A stretch of DNA of 64,000 nucleotides. Source: Rostrohypoxylon terebratum (lineage: Eukaryota; Ascomycota; Sordariomycetes; Xylariales; Hypoxylaceae). The DNA lies in assembly GCA_022497145.1 (NCBI GenBank), contig MU385856.1:1-64000 (forward strand), read 5' to 3'. Positions 10,837 to 23,703 of the stretch are shown here, piece after piece (positions within the stretch are counted from its first letter, which is position 1; every line of letters starts with the position of its first letter). A program made the position numbers and the translations under genes. Below the pieces are notes generated by a model. It searched no databases. It was not told the origin of the DNA and saw only the letters and a list, made by a program, of their open reading frames with translations.

Positions 10837-13800
10837 TCAGTCATAGTCCATGGTGGCGGTGGTAGAGTCGCTCCACATACCAGAACCGTCCTCTTCAATT
10901 TCGTCAACTGTAAGCCTGTCCATCGGCTCCAGGACAACTACTTCGAAGTTAGCACGTCGGGTGTTCATCAGTCAGCTCATTTTAGAGAAAATCCCTACCT
11001 CGACAAAGTTCAGTGAACTGCTCTTCAAGACCGTCATCCATCTCCTCGTCCAGGTGAAAATACGGTTCGCATTTCTTGATAATTCGGTCCAGGGGAACAA
11101 CAGTGTATCTGGCTGCCTGCGCTGCGCGAACGACGTAGGTGTCACGCAGATACTCTAGGCAAGAGACGGCCAACTGCCTAGCAGCTAGATTCATTGCTTG
11201 TGACCTTTCGAGCCCTCCGTTGCTCTCCCCAAATGCGGGCGAGGGTCCATGCTTGAACAACTTCTCCTGCAGGAAGCTGTCAACCTCCTCGCTTACTCCC
11301 TGATCGATATACCCTAACAGTCCTGGAGCCCATTTTGGGATGTTAGCTAGGCCGTGTAAATGAATCCCTTCCACTGAATCGCCTGTGCTACGGGGACCAT
11401 CGAAGACTTCTCGGTGAAACTCGAAAAAGGAGCGGCCTTCCGCGTTCTGCACATTCTTGCATTGAATAGCCACATGGTCAATCAGATGAGTGACGTTATT
11501 GCGATCGGGACTATAGCGACAATAAGTTATTGCCGCACGGAGAAAGGGAGACACCACGTGAGAGGTGAGTTCTCCGGTGATATCTAGTCGTAGCGTCGTA
11601 AAGATCTTGTGATCCATCATCGTGTTAAGCCTTATCAAACGGCTGATTATGGAATCAGTGCAAACGGGGTTTTGGTTAAGGGAGATCAATTTTTCCGTAA
11701 AGATATTTGCCTGTCCCCTGGCCCAATCTCTGTGCAGTAGATTGACTTCACTGGCAGTAAGCGGAATAATTTGTCCTTGAAGCGCCAACAAAAATCGACC
11801 ACGAGCATCTTCTAATATGCTGTCCTGGTCAAGTGTTGGCTCGACGACTGACAAGAGTTCATCGATCAAGCCGATCAGGCCGTCATAGTTAGGTGGCCTC
11901 GCAGACCTTCTAGACACCGCGTTGAGCAACCTAGCGTACTGATTAGGGAGGTCGAAAGCTTGGTCCGCAGCGATAACCATGAGAAATCTGAACAGGAAAT
12001 CTCTTTCCAGAAACAAACTTGCTTCAAAGTGACCCATCCTAGCATATTCAAGCATAGTCCCAAAGCACTCGCCCCAGGAGTTCAAACGCATGTGGAAAGA
12101 GTCCCAAATGTGGTAGAACAAATCCATGGTAATGTCCATTACCTTTGGGTGACGGCCTACCATATTGATCATTACGTCGCCGTCGCCGTCGAATGGTCCA
12201 TACTCTTCTGGAAAATGTTGTTTGATGACTTGGAGACAGAATATCAAGATCCTTCCTATATCTTGGCGAACAGCCGTGTCCGAGTTTTTCTGTATAAGCA
12301 TGCGCAGTGTCTCCTTGTGGTGGCCGAAGTAATTAAAGAATGACAAGCAGCATAACGGACACCGTTTGCAAACCTTGACCAACAAGCCCTTGAGCTGTTC
12401 GAAGTCCGGAATATCCTTGGCCCGTGATGCAATTTGATCCAGATGGCCAAGTGCCGTTTGCATTGCTACATTTTCTTTTCTATGATCTTTCGAACATTTC
12501 GTTCCCCAGGTATTCAGGAGTACTCTGTGTACAAAGGGCATGTGGGTAGGGTCATACAAGCAGTGTCGCTGGATAATTGACCAATTGTCTTGGCTGACCT
12601 GATACTCAAGGGCTTTGGGGAGGGCAGACCGGAGAGGGCCGGTATGACCCGACGCTCTTAGCATGTCTTGCTCTTTCTGTAGTGAGGAAGACCGCTGGTA
12701 AAATAGCATGTAAGCACTATAGACCTTTTCGTAGGTGGTGCCAGCCTCGAATTGCGCTCGGTACTCCGGACCTCCGAAACAGGCGCTTTCCATCTGTGCA
12801 GGATCCCACGACGTAACTATTTCATCATTGAATTCAACCCAAGATGGCATACTACTTGTTGTTGGTCGTTCGCGAATGTACGAGTAGTAATGACCGGATT
12901 CTGCGGTCCCAGAATGCACGAGGACACCTACCAATTCGAACATATCCGGTTCAGAGTTGCGGGAAGGATCGCTGAGGTGCTCTATGGTGTAAGGCTGCAT
13001 GTTGACCTTGGTGGGGAACGGGAAGTAATCATTAATCTTGCTTCGCGTTAGTGTCCTCAGGTTGAAATCGAACCTCTTCAGGTGAAATATCAAGTTGTCT
13101 GGAATATCCTTGAGGCATGCCCTGTCGCCACGGTTAGCTTTGCTAGGGCTGAATCTAACGCACGCTCTACTTACCTTTTGACTGCATCAACATGACGGTC
13201 GCATTCTGAGCACTTGTATTTATTATCTGTATAGACATGTTAGCATCCCAAGGTATAGATGCACAAAAAAGAGAAAGCGACAACATACCTCCTTCCATGA
13301 TTTCACCATCCACGTAGGCCTGAAGGCTTTCCTCGAGACCCGCTTTACCTTTGATGTCGCACTGAATAGCGGAGAATGGTTCAATGCGTTCAGAAATATG
13401 TTCGCATTCCTTAGACTTGACCTGTTGGACTAATTCGCCTCCGTAGATTGATCTAAGGCTCTTTTTGTCGCTTTCTAGGGAGAATTGTGCCTCCCATCGG
13501 TCAAATAGAAGGCTATAAAACTCGTCTACATCCATCTGGTTATGGATGTCGATAGGAGTTTCGTCATAGGTTGTGATCTGACCGACACAGGCAGCCGGCT
13601 CTACCCAGCGCCGCCGACTGTCTTGCAGAAATGCGAAGAGGACCTGAGTCTCGTGGAGTAATGTATGCGTAACCGGGTTGCGGACACGTTTCTCAAGCAT
13701 GAAGCGACGAAATCCAATGTTCATGAAGAGTTGTGTGAAAAGAGAGTTTAGGTAACAAGTGTTCGAAAGATTTCGTAGTCCTGAATACCCGCAAGATGAC

Positions 13801-16800
13801 CTAATAGCGGTTGATCTTTCGAAAGCTTGCGGGAGGTCATATTTGTAAATCTCGACCCCATCTTCAAAACTAAGCGACGTGAGCTGGTTCAGATCGTGTA
13901 GTAAACGGGAAGCTTGGGAGGGATCGTCTTTAACTAAGGCGAATATGGTATCGTATAACTTGCTTCGCGTAGTGGTGTGCAGGATAACTTTTGGCACTAG
14001 CGCCTCGTATCCATTCTCCGGAGGAAACAGATGTCGTGAGAACAGCCTCGTGGCAAAGTTGGCGGGGAATTTAACTAAGTCCTTGTCTATTAATGCTTCG
14101 GTGATTCCGATGTTTAGAAGTGTGATGAGGCTATATGCCACAACGTCCTTGTCGGGATGGGCTATATCCTCTGTAGTTGTGTGCGATACCAGTAGTTCTG
14201 CGCATTGTCTAAGACAGGCAGGCAGGTTGATGGCGCCGGGGTTTTCAGCAATAAGCTTGCGAACTAAATCAAAGCAGAGACAAAATGTCTCCTCGCACTT
14301 ATTCGGCTCTTCCGCAGCTCGAGGCACAAGTTGAGATACAATAGGCCAAAATAATTCTGCGAATTCCAGACTCCGTTTATCATGGCCGACGATCTTATTC
14401 GTAATTAAACGTGCGACGTTCCTTCTGACAATAGGACGTGGGTCGTCGAGGAGAAGTCGTTGAGCAACTTTCTGCACTCCCTTTGCATCCTGGAACCCCT
14501 TCCAGAATGGGTTACTCTTTGCACAAGGCTCGAGCAGGGCCTCAAAAGACCGGTTAATGAGCTCGATGCTAACCTGATTGGTTTGGGCCATCGCGGCGTT
14601 CGCGAGTATCGCTGAGAGTCGTTTTTGGAGATCCAAATTCAGGAGCTGTGTGACGGAATCGACTCTAGGAGTTTCTTTTTGCAGTTAGTACACATATTAG
14701 AGATGCAAAGTTGTGAACCATGGCGGCGTACCTTTCAGGAGCTGAACGAAATTATCTACGAGCTCAAGACTTAGTTTGAGCTGCAGACCTTCGCTCGAGC
14801 TTTGCTCAACAGCTTCATGGTCACAGATTGCCGCGGTAATCAAGGATAATGCTCTAACAAGAGCATCTTGACGGTCGTTTGCGGTATCTACTTGACTCTC
14901 ACCGACTGGGGAAGATACTTGCATTACATTGCTCTTGAGCTGCCGTGTACTGAGATACTCGCGAAGCGCATGTAATGCATATAGTGATTTAAAAGGTTGC
15001 CCTAATGGGAACACGTCTCGATAGGAAGTTGCGGGATTCTCGAATGCCGTCAAGATCGAGTCGTCAGCAGGGAGGGATACTAGAAAGTGATAAATCTAAG
15101 AAAGAATTAGTGTATTGCAAACGAAATATGCCATGGTAGAATTTCCAATTACCTCTCGTGCTAATTTCTCTTCCATGCTAAGGTACTCCCACAAGTCTTT
15201 GAAATGGCTTAAAATTTCAATGTCGAGCGGTGAGGCACCTGGCTTAATGTGTTTAGAAGTCGCGATTCCGGACTCCTTCTTCACAAGTATCAACCCATTT
15301 CTAATATCAAGCTCCTCGATGGGCTTACAGATAGCGCTCTCCGACGGCGCCAGAGGTTGACCGCGATAGTACAACCGGTAATTGTCGAAGCCGGTGGCCT
15401 CGCGCAAGCTAGCGAGCAGCGAGGCAGCAGTATTCTTCAGTCCAATATCCAGGGATTTAACCTCGGTTTGGTCCTCGCCATCAAAAGACTGATATTTCAA
15501 CTCTGCAGAGTCACCATCGACTGGGCTAGGGGCCTGGAGCATGAGGGATCGCAAATCCGGCGCTGCGAAATGAGGCCTCTGCTGCAATGCCTTGAGAAGC
15601 GCTATAAGAACCTGCAGAGACCTCGTAAATTGCAACTCTTGTTTTTGGCGCTGCTCATCGCTGGCTACGTCTATCGTTAGTTCTTCTTCGCCGAATTCCT
15701 TCAGCTTCTGTGCCGCACGCTTGAGTTGTTCTAAGCACCGTTCTACCAGGGCAAAATGAACTTTTCGTGCGCGATGAAGGGGATATGACATTATCGACTG
15801 GCCATCAACATATATGTTGTCGACGAGCGTAGATATGGCTGCCTCCTCGATAGTATTATTGGGAGCTGTCAAGATCATCTGCCAAAGTAGTTCGAGCCCA
15901 GCTGACCTAACACTATCGTCATCGTCGAGAACCATACCATTGATATCGTTTGCGAGGGGGATGATAGCTTCTCGGACAAATGCGAGCGAACCTCCGCAAT
16001 AGCAGGAGGGGGGCAGTTTTGGTAGGTATTCTCTCAGGCAGGCCGAGAGGAAAGGATTGTCGACACGTGATTTTCGAAGCGCCATATTCAAGTCATCCCA
16101 GGCAGCTTTTCTATCTTCCTGGCATGCAGCGCCATCCCCGACAAGCAGGTCCCAAAGACGTCGGCCAAGTTCCGAATCGATAATGGATCCATGGTGGGAG
16201 ATGATGGCTGAGAGAATTCTTCTACGAGCGTGACCAACGGGGTTCGAGTATACAGGGGTAAAGCCAACGGCTCGCGCATTGGCAATCGTGGATTCCAGTT
16301 CGTCAACAAGAAGCCGCGGTAAGTTATTCTCGAATAGCATGGTCTGCAATATATGCGTATGGATCATGAGTGTTCCTATAACCTCTAGACTTCCAGACGT
16401 TGTTCGAGTTTTGTCGCGGATATCATTTACGCAATCCTTCCACATGTCCAGGCGACCGTCGTAGTCAGGTCCCGACTGTAAAAGACTGCTGAATTTGGTG
16501 AAGGCGAATTGGTGAATCTCTGGATACGCTACAGAGCCTTGCGGCCCGTAAACGGAAGACTCTTGGAGTAATCGAGCGCAGGTTTTGTACGGCGTGACAG
16601 GAAGTTGGAAATGCAGCATCTTCTCTGACATCTGCTTCGTGACGTTGTCGAAAAACTCCCGCATGCTAGAAGAGAAAGCTTCAACGGGTAGATCTTCAAA
16701 TTTCTCGCATATATAGCAGAGCGAATCCGGGTCTAGTAGATTGACGACCTTAGCCATCATTCGAACTATCGCGTCGGAGATTCGGGGATCCTGCGTAGAT

Positions 16801-18768
16801 GTCAATGTCTGCCAGAGGAGCTCCGTCTGAGTAGCCGTGTACGTCTTGGTAACGGCCAAGAATCCAACAATATTGAAGCTCGCTTGTGTGATTTCCGGGT
16901 GGCACATTGGCCCAAGAAGATAGTCAACGATCCCCGTATCGACAAGAAAGCCAGATAGATATTGAAGATATACCAAATTGGTGTTTTCTTCCGCGGCTAG
17001 GTCCTGGCGTTCAGCGTATGTTTTCCACTGAGCAACCAGATCTTCACAGAGAGTTGTAGCAGCCGTAACTCTGAGCTGCATTTGGCGCGATCTTACCAAC
17101 TTGCAAAATATGCCTATTCGCCATTCTAAACATATCGCTTCGATTGTGAAGCGCTCTGGGAGATCAGGGTTTTGTTGGCGATGGTGTTTTATGAGTTTAT
17201 TAGCCTCAGCATTACCAATAAGTAGGCCTTGCTTGAGCATTGGTGATAGAGAACTGGTCAAGGAAACAACAGTTTCTGTACTTAGACTGTTAGTGGACTT
17301 TTCTATCACCTCTTCCAAAGAATCCGCAACGACTCTGAAGAAATCCAGACCGTAAGCTAGGTTTCTTCTTGCTCGCTCAAGGGTTAGCGTAGAATAGGCC
17401 CCGGTGTACGTGTGTTTTCTGTAGCTGTCGCGTACGAGACTTTCCACAAGCAAAGAGACACCAGCGAGGTTATCCATTACTCTCTTAGGAGATCGGAGCA
17501 GATTCTTCTTAAGTAGGTCGGTATAATTGGTCAGTTGGACCTGCAACCCGTCGCTGCATTCTTGAAGAAAATCAAGCAATTCTGGAAATCCCAAGTTCTG
17601 TAAGGCATAATTGTTATTTGACTGATTCTCGTCCTTATTGGTGAGGCTTCCAAATAATCTTAGAAAACTTGGCGATATCAAATCAAAATCGCTGTCCTCT
17701 TTGTCTGTGATATGTGCCAGCGTTCGGCAGTCGACGGTGAGTAAAAAGCTAGTAAGTCTAGCGATGTGCATGAACATCTGACTAATGAGTTCTCGAGTCT
17801 GGGTCGATTTAGAATAACCATGCCTTAAAATAGAGGGATGTTGTTAGTTGTTGATCGAAATCAATAAAATCAAGATCATATGATTCTCGTACGTACCGAT
17901 GAGCTATGATTAAAAAGAGTTCAGGAAGGGCCTGCCAGAATTGTTTGTTCGCTTGGAATGCCTCTACAACCACAGGGTAAAAATCGATATGCGCAAATGC
18001 TAAGTATCGGTTCAACCAGACATCCAACTGTTGCAAGGCTTCGTCAACGTGTGCAGGCTCTATGAGAGTGTTAGATGATTCATAAGATGAGAGAATACTC
18101 GACGCACGTTGTCGGAAATACTCGGCGAGGCGAGTAGCCGTCTCATGATACGTTTCTCCGTCGCTGTGGTATGGAAAATCGAGCATGACAACACTGAAGT
18201 GCGCCGCTCTGACATCCGGCATAAGTGTCATGTTGGATGGCGGTTCCGGTTCCGGTTCCGGATGGCAGAATACTAGGTCGTCCTCGAAAGATACCGTAGC
18301 TACATCAGGACTGTCCATCTCGGATGCGGACGAGGACGTGTCATCGATCGAAGGTACTTCTATCATGTTCACTTCTGGCTCTTCGACGCTGACCTTGATG
18401 CTATCTTTGTTGAGCCGTGCGGGTGTAGGGGAAGATGGGGAAGAGGGCGTATCTTCAAGGTTGTCAGCATTTCGTAAGTTGAGAGTGAACTTGCTCGAGA
18501 CAGGTTCAGTAGCAGGCTCCGAGCGAACTGGTGTGCTCGGTGGTAGTGGCTCAGGCGTGTCGACCTTCATAATGCTAGGGTCGGAAGCGACGGCGTCGTC
18601 CCGAGAAGGAAGGGTGTCGACTGAAGCGCTCCTCGAACCAGAAAGAGACGTCCTACGACGTTTTCGGGCGGAAAGGTCGCCGTCGTCAAAAGGGTTAGGT
18701 CGAGTTGAGCAAGGCTCGGAGGAGACGGCACGTTCTCGCGGCTCGGACGATCTCGAATCCTGATCCAT
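10837..18768 (-). CDS. Giant ubiquitin-specific protease (USP9X/USP34-like)
   Basis: Seven exons (17897-18768, 15153-17823, 14732-15095, 13289-14674, 13175-13226, 10999-13121, 10837-10937) join in frame to 2522 aa. The six introns are 53-73 bp with clear donors and branch points. The N-terminal 200 residues are disordered, Ser/Pro-rich and basic (SARKRRRTS looks like a nuclear signal). Residues about 200-1580 are helical-repeat sequence, with a ubiquitin-like stretch near 1100. The USP catalytic domain spans about 1595-1960. The Cys box GLRNLSNTCYLNSLF has the nucleophile near Cys1609, the zinc-type cysteines lie in KYKCSECDRHVDA, and the His box is HSGTAESGHYYSYI with His near 1859. The last 650 residues are helical. 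Family members remove ubiquitin from proteins in signalling and transport. The architecture matches the large fungal USP9X/24/34-type enzymes. The last exon adds only about 33 residues. Confidence 0.93.
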
Positions 18769-19516
18769 CTGGTCCTTACTGACCCGATCGGGTAGGGGGT
18801 TAATCGCGGAGCTCCAAATAAAGCTTGAGACGTTCGCGCGAGAAGGCTCGGCGGATGCTGGTAGACTCCAGTATTAGCATGTGGGTTTGCGGAATGATTA
18901 GTTAGGCGGGGTACAATTGCTCGAAAGGAAAGGGGAAAAAAAAAGAGGATGTGAATGAATGATGGAAAAGTCTTGAACAAATGAGAATTGAAGAATGAAA
19001 AAACAATCAAGAGGTCTAAATGGGTATCAAAGTGTTGCAAAGAAAGGGATATAGATCCCACAGCTCTCGAAAATCCCCTTATAAGAAAAAAGAAGAGGAG
19101 GTCTACAGAAAGATAAGCAACTGGTGGATGAATTGTGACGATGGTATACGATGGTATATTGGAGAAGCTCCAGTTAGGTATTGTACTTTTTGGTGTAGTG
19201 ACGGGAGCGTTCCAAGGTTCCCGGGTTGTTTGGGTCTGGCGTCAGTGGTGCAAGTGTGAAGGAGCTAATGGTGGGGGAGGGGCGTGTGGAGAACGAGTTA
19301 GGAAGGCAGCCCTGGTAAGTGGTAAGTGGTAAGTGGGAAGGAAGCAAGAGCTTCAGAGCTACCGTAGTAGCAGCTGGAGCAATGGATCAAATACAGTTAG
19401 GGTACCTAGCAGCCCTAGAGCCTACTAGGTACCTAGCTGCCTAGTAGCTAAGAAGCCGCCCAGTTATTAATCCCAGGCAGGGGACGGGATGTATGTGATC
19501 CAGATGTATGTAGGTG

Positions 19517-19548
19517 TATGTATGTATGTATGTATGTATGTATGTATG
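19517..19548. repeat. (TATG)8 microsatellite
   Basis: Eight perfect copies of TATG, flanked by degenerate copies (TGTATGTAGG on the left, TAGG on the right). Confidence 0.95.
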
Positions 19549-19723
19549 TAGGTAAGGTCGGTACTAGGTAGGGATTTGACTCTCTTGCTTCTTCAATGCC
19601 GGTCCCATACATGATAGATTCGTTCGTAAGGGAAATTTTCGTTAACAATGCTAGCGCAACGCCTCTTTTGCTGATCTGATTGACGAGTACCGGGAGTTCT
19701 TGGTATTGGATGGTCGAGGTAGT

Positions 19724-19761
19724 GGATGGATGGATGAATGAATGAATGAATGAACGAACGG
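19724..19761. repeat. GGAT/GAAT tetranucleotide repeat
   Basis: GGAT units grade into GAAT and then GAAC units over about 38 bp. This is a compound tetranucleotide microsatellite. Confidence 0.9.
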
Positions 19762-20002
19762 AACCAAAGCTAGCAACTTACCTCGTATGCGGATATGACG
19801 AGTAACAGTAGTTTGATTCAGACAATGTAGAATGGATGTAATATCTCAAACTGTCGGAATCGTAAATAGGTCACCCAATACTTGGTAGGTAGGTAGTCGA
19901 CAAGAAAAGAGATGCACGGTAAAGAGTGCGTGTTCTCAGCGCGGCTTAAATGAAAGATCAATCAAGGTATCCGCTGGAAGAAAGAGTGTATTACTGAGGT
20001 AG

Positions 20003-20030
20003 GTAATGTGGTAATGTGGTAATGTGGAAA
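20003..20030. repeat. GTAATGTG short tandem repeat
   Basis: Three near-perfect copies of GTAATGTG, followed by a GAAATGTAG degenerate copy. Confidence 0.75.
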
Positions 20031-21941
20031 TGTAGTGTAGACGGTAGACGATTGGGTAAGGCTGGGTTGAGTCGAAGATCGCCTTGGTACGGGATCTGTC
20101 GCAACTCGAAAACGCTATCCTGGGATTGTAATTTTAAAGGCCAAGGTCCACGGTAGCTGTAAACCTTTCGCGATTAACGAAAACGCCTGGAATTAGGCGA
20201 CTCTAGCGTATCATTGAAGTGGGGTATTGTCGGTTGAAGTACCTATGTACCTTGGGGGGGTTCGTGCAGGGACCGTGGATGCTGCCTCTGGATGCTGTCT
20301 ATGTTAGATACCTACTGAGGTAACTTAGGACCTAGGACCTAGTAGGTACACTAATAGCAGGTACTAGGTAGGTATTTGAAAATCTTTTAGTCAGAGTTCC
20401 TATTGATGCATACCAATGTCAGTTTTTGCGCGAGGCTTTCGGTATCTTTGTAAAAGCGAGTCCCAGGGGAACCAAGATAGGTCTAAGAAAGAGGTCGAAT
20501 CATGATATACTACTAGTTAGGATGAGATGCTGAACGTCCATGGATCTTCGCTTGGCAAGGTGGGTTGACTGGTTGACAGGCAACTACTATTAGAACATTA
20601 AAGAATCCGCATAAGCGGGAGTAGAAAACGCATGTGCTATCAGCTACATAAAAGGCACCTACATAGATACAAGCAGTATGTACGTACGTAGGTACGGTTA
20701 GGCAGTACCTAGTATGCCTCAGTACCTACGTGTAAGTACCTATGTACACAATGCACAATTGAACGTGTAAATTAAGATATCCAATTCAATGTCAAATGTT
20801 TGTGAATACCTAGGTCCTACCTACCTATACCTACTACTAGTAGTATTGGTAGCCAGCTAAAGAACTCAAATGAAGATTAAACTTATTTCGGCGATCCTAA
20901 GCTGCTACGCTACAAGGTTATACTATGTTAGGTAGATTGAGTCTGCGTATCCCCAGGGCAAGTATCACAGATATAGATAAAGCGAACTAACTGCTCAATT
21001 CCGGTTTCGCCTCAAATAGTTAATATTCTGGAAAACTCCTCACTTAAGCAAATATGACGGATTTTCTGTAGATCTCTGGTGAAAAAAAAAAAGAATAATG
21101 GAGCAGGCATTGCAGCGAACTAATATGGACATCTATACATACATACTAGTAGGTATGTAGTACGTACATAGAGTGTACTAGATACCTAGTACTAGGTAGT
21201 ACATAGGTAGTAAGGGTACTCCCGTTCGATTGATCTTTCAATGAATCAATACCTACCTACATGTACTATGTATACATAGAATTAAAGTCCAGATTGACTC
21301 CGAACCTTGAAGAGACAGAAGCTGTGCAGATATTGTGCAGACATTGTGCAATTCTTAAGGACGCTCACTCCAATACCCAACTCTTCCTATCCCTATTTAG
21401 CATCCATGCGACTCAGCACAGAACTCGGAAGCTCTCAGATACAGTACGATTTGGTGCTTATTAGTTTTTCTGCACTGTACTGTACAATGCACATCCATAC
21501 CTAGATGGATGATATAAAATATATGTATATATACTTCTGTTGAGGGGTAGAACCTTCAATGCCAGGTATACGTTTTTATGTTTCTACCCAAGATATAAGC
21601 GCATACATCTAACATCTATAATATTCTATAGTCATATATAAATAAGTACGCGTTCTTTGAAATGTACTGGATAGCGAATTACAAACCCTTGGCACTGTGT
21701 TGCATCTAGACTACCTACCTAGTAGTAGTACATTACAGAGTAGGTATACTCAATACTTGAGTCTTGTGTCCTTAGATAGGTACATTAGTTACCTAGGTAT
21801 AATATGACCATCTTCGACAATAGTAGATTGCAACTTCTAATCATTCGAGAATACGTATGCTTAGATCTCTGGTAGAATAAGAGATTATGATATTAGATCA
21901 ACATTGAAGCCATGCAAGTTTGCATCACATTCCTTATTTTG

Positions 21942-21955
21942 CCCCCCCCCCCCCC
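21942..21955. repeat. Poly-C tract (14 C)
   Basis: A run of 14 cytosines directly preceded by G. The exact length should be treated with care, since homopolymers are prone to sequencing error. Confidence 0.85.
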
Positions 21956-22314
21956 ACTAAGCACGCGTACCATCTCCAAAGCTACCGAATTTTAGAACCT
22001 CATAGGCTGTAAGCGTGGGTCCATAAAGCGATCCATCGGTACCTAGGTCCTAGGTACTTAGGTCCTAAATCGCTTGCCTGGTCAGCCGCAAGCCGTAGTT
22101 CCATCTTACAGGACATCCATGGGAGTTTGCGTACATAAACGGAAAGGATATACTGCAAAGAGATCCGTTGTTGGATTTAAAACTGCGTGCTTCGGCGGCT
22201 TAGTACGTAGTAAGTACCTGCCAGCCTGCCTACACAACATTAACATTAACACAACGCCAATTATCATCGTACAGATACCTGAGACTACTACCAATCATCG
22301 CTGTCAATATTAGA

Positions 22315-23302
22315 ATGGGCTTCGATGCTTTATCAAAGCTCAAACGCGCCGGATTGGAGGAATATCTGAAGAAATGGTAATGTTCCTTCCCCCCTTCTAG
22401 TTCGATTGCGTATTTTTTTTTCTTTTGTTCAGGAAGCGGAGTGCCTAACACCAATATCGTCATAGGGAGCGTAGAAGATCTCGGGAAATTCTAGCAGAAC
22501 AAGAAAATGAAGCTAGGGCCGAGCAAGAGAGACTCCAGCAGGAGAAAAATGGTTTCCTCTGCTTGGTTCGAGCAAGAATTACCGGAGAGTCCGTCGTTGA
22601 GATGCCGCCTTTAGAATGCGATCCGACATCGTCCCACAAGGCAGTCTTCTTGGTCACTATACCAATCGAGTTTGGTGTATTCGAGCTATCAAAGAATTCT
22701 TATAACTTGCTTGCCAAACATGTTGGTATGAGTCTGAATAGCGTCAGTCATTGGGCTCTATGTGTGATTGATCGTGGCTTCAACCCTTCCTACTCCTACG
22801 ATTTAATGAGTGACCAAATGGCGCTCAATGCCATTGGGAAGAACTATTTCCGTGTAGCAGAGATCCTTACTACGTATATCGAGACGTGGAGTTCTTGCTA
22901 TTATGTTGGCGAAACAACAAAATCTCATCATGAGATTCAAGAGCTAGGTAAATCGGCCAATTTCAGCTAGAGACCCTCGTAGCTGTCGGCTTTGGTGCTA
23001 ACGCAGTGCATCTAGGGCTCCACCACATGGCACTACACCCACGTTACAATCTCTTGACGAGCAATTGTCAGGATTTGGCAGAAAGCCTCGTCAAGCAGTT
23101 GTGCGATGGTAAAGTGATCAGCCAAGCCAAACTAAGCGACGAGCTATCCTTGGTATCGCCAAAGCTTGCTCTAGATCTCATGGTCGCACGTTTGAGGTCT
23201 AAAGTTGAAGTGTTGAAAGAGCACGAGAATAGCGAGACTGTGAAAGAAGATATGGAAATCATTAAGAGATTGAACCTTAGAGTCCGCCACCATCGACGAT
23301 AA
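22315..23302 (+). CDS. Putative papain-fold (PPPDE/LRAT-like) protein with N-terminal coiled coil
   Basis: Three exons (22315-22376, 22466-22947, 23007-23302) give 279 aa. The second intron, 22948-23006, has a GTGCTAAC branch point. Residues 1-50 form a charged helix (KLKRAGLEEYLKKWERRRSRE... then repeated Glu/Gln/Arg), a likely coiled coil. The rest holds SVSHWALCVIDRG (His116) and, about 85 residues later, YNLLTSNCQDLAESLV (Cys202). A His in an 'HWA' strand followed by Cys in an 'NCQ' helix start is the circularly permuted papain-like arrangement of PPPDE and LRAT/NlpC proteins, so a cysteine hydrolase or acyltransferase is possible. Family assignment is inference from this pattern. No signal peptide is seen. 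It precedes POP3 on the same strand by 401 bp. Confidence 0.75.
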
Positions 23303-23703
23303 TAATAATAACAATAGTAATGTGGGAGTAATGTACGATAGTTACTTATGTCATATGTATTCATAACATATGAGTCCGTTTTGACAGGTATATACTATAC
23401 ACTATTTAATACTAGTTAAGATCGTTAGGGGTAAACCCGCTATATGTACTGCTATGTAATATAGTGCCTACCTACCTAGAAACAGCCACTCGAATCGTGG
23501 CGCATAGCCCAATTTTGTCGCTCCAAGTTGATACCACTAGGGAGATTGTCATATTACTACTTCGTACAATTCAAACCTCAACATAAATTCTGAACTATCC
23601 ATGAAAACAATAAAAACAGCCTAAGAATTACGAAGAAGAATTAGATCTCACATATCTCAACGACCCCGATTGCAATTTCAATTGAATATTCACCTATCGA
23701 AAG
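23303..23703. other. Intergenic, POP3 promoter region
   Basis: 401 bp between two plus-strand genes. It holds the 3' flank of the upstream gene, including an ATAATAATAATAAC run right after its stop, and the presumed POP3 promoter. No other feature was recognised. Confidence 0.55.

Larger units (their letters stand above)
18769..22314. other. Gene-free, microsatellite-rich intergenic region (3.5 kb)
   Basis: This is the upstream region of the ubiquitin protease (minus) and of the gene starting at 22315 (plus). It is rich in GTACCTA/TAGGTACC words, simple repeats (TATG at 19517, GGAT/GAAT at 19724, GTAATGTG near 20003) and a poly-C tract (21942-21955). No open frame looks like a protein, and the first 300 bases are probably the protease leader. 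Confidence 0.6.

Noticed and set aside
19502..19560. Tandem units that might suggest a CRISPR-like array
   Set aside because: These are simple tetranucleotide repeats without unique spacers, in a eukaryotic genome.
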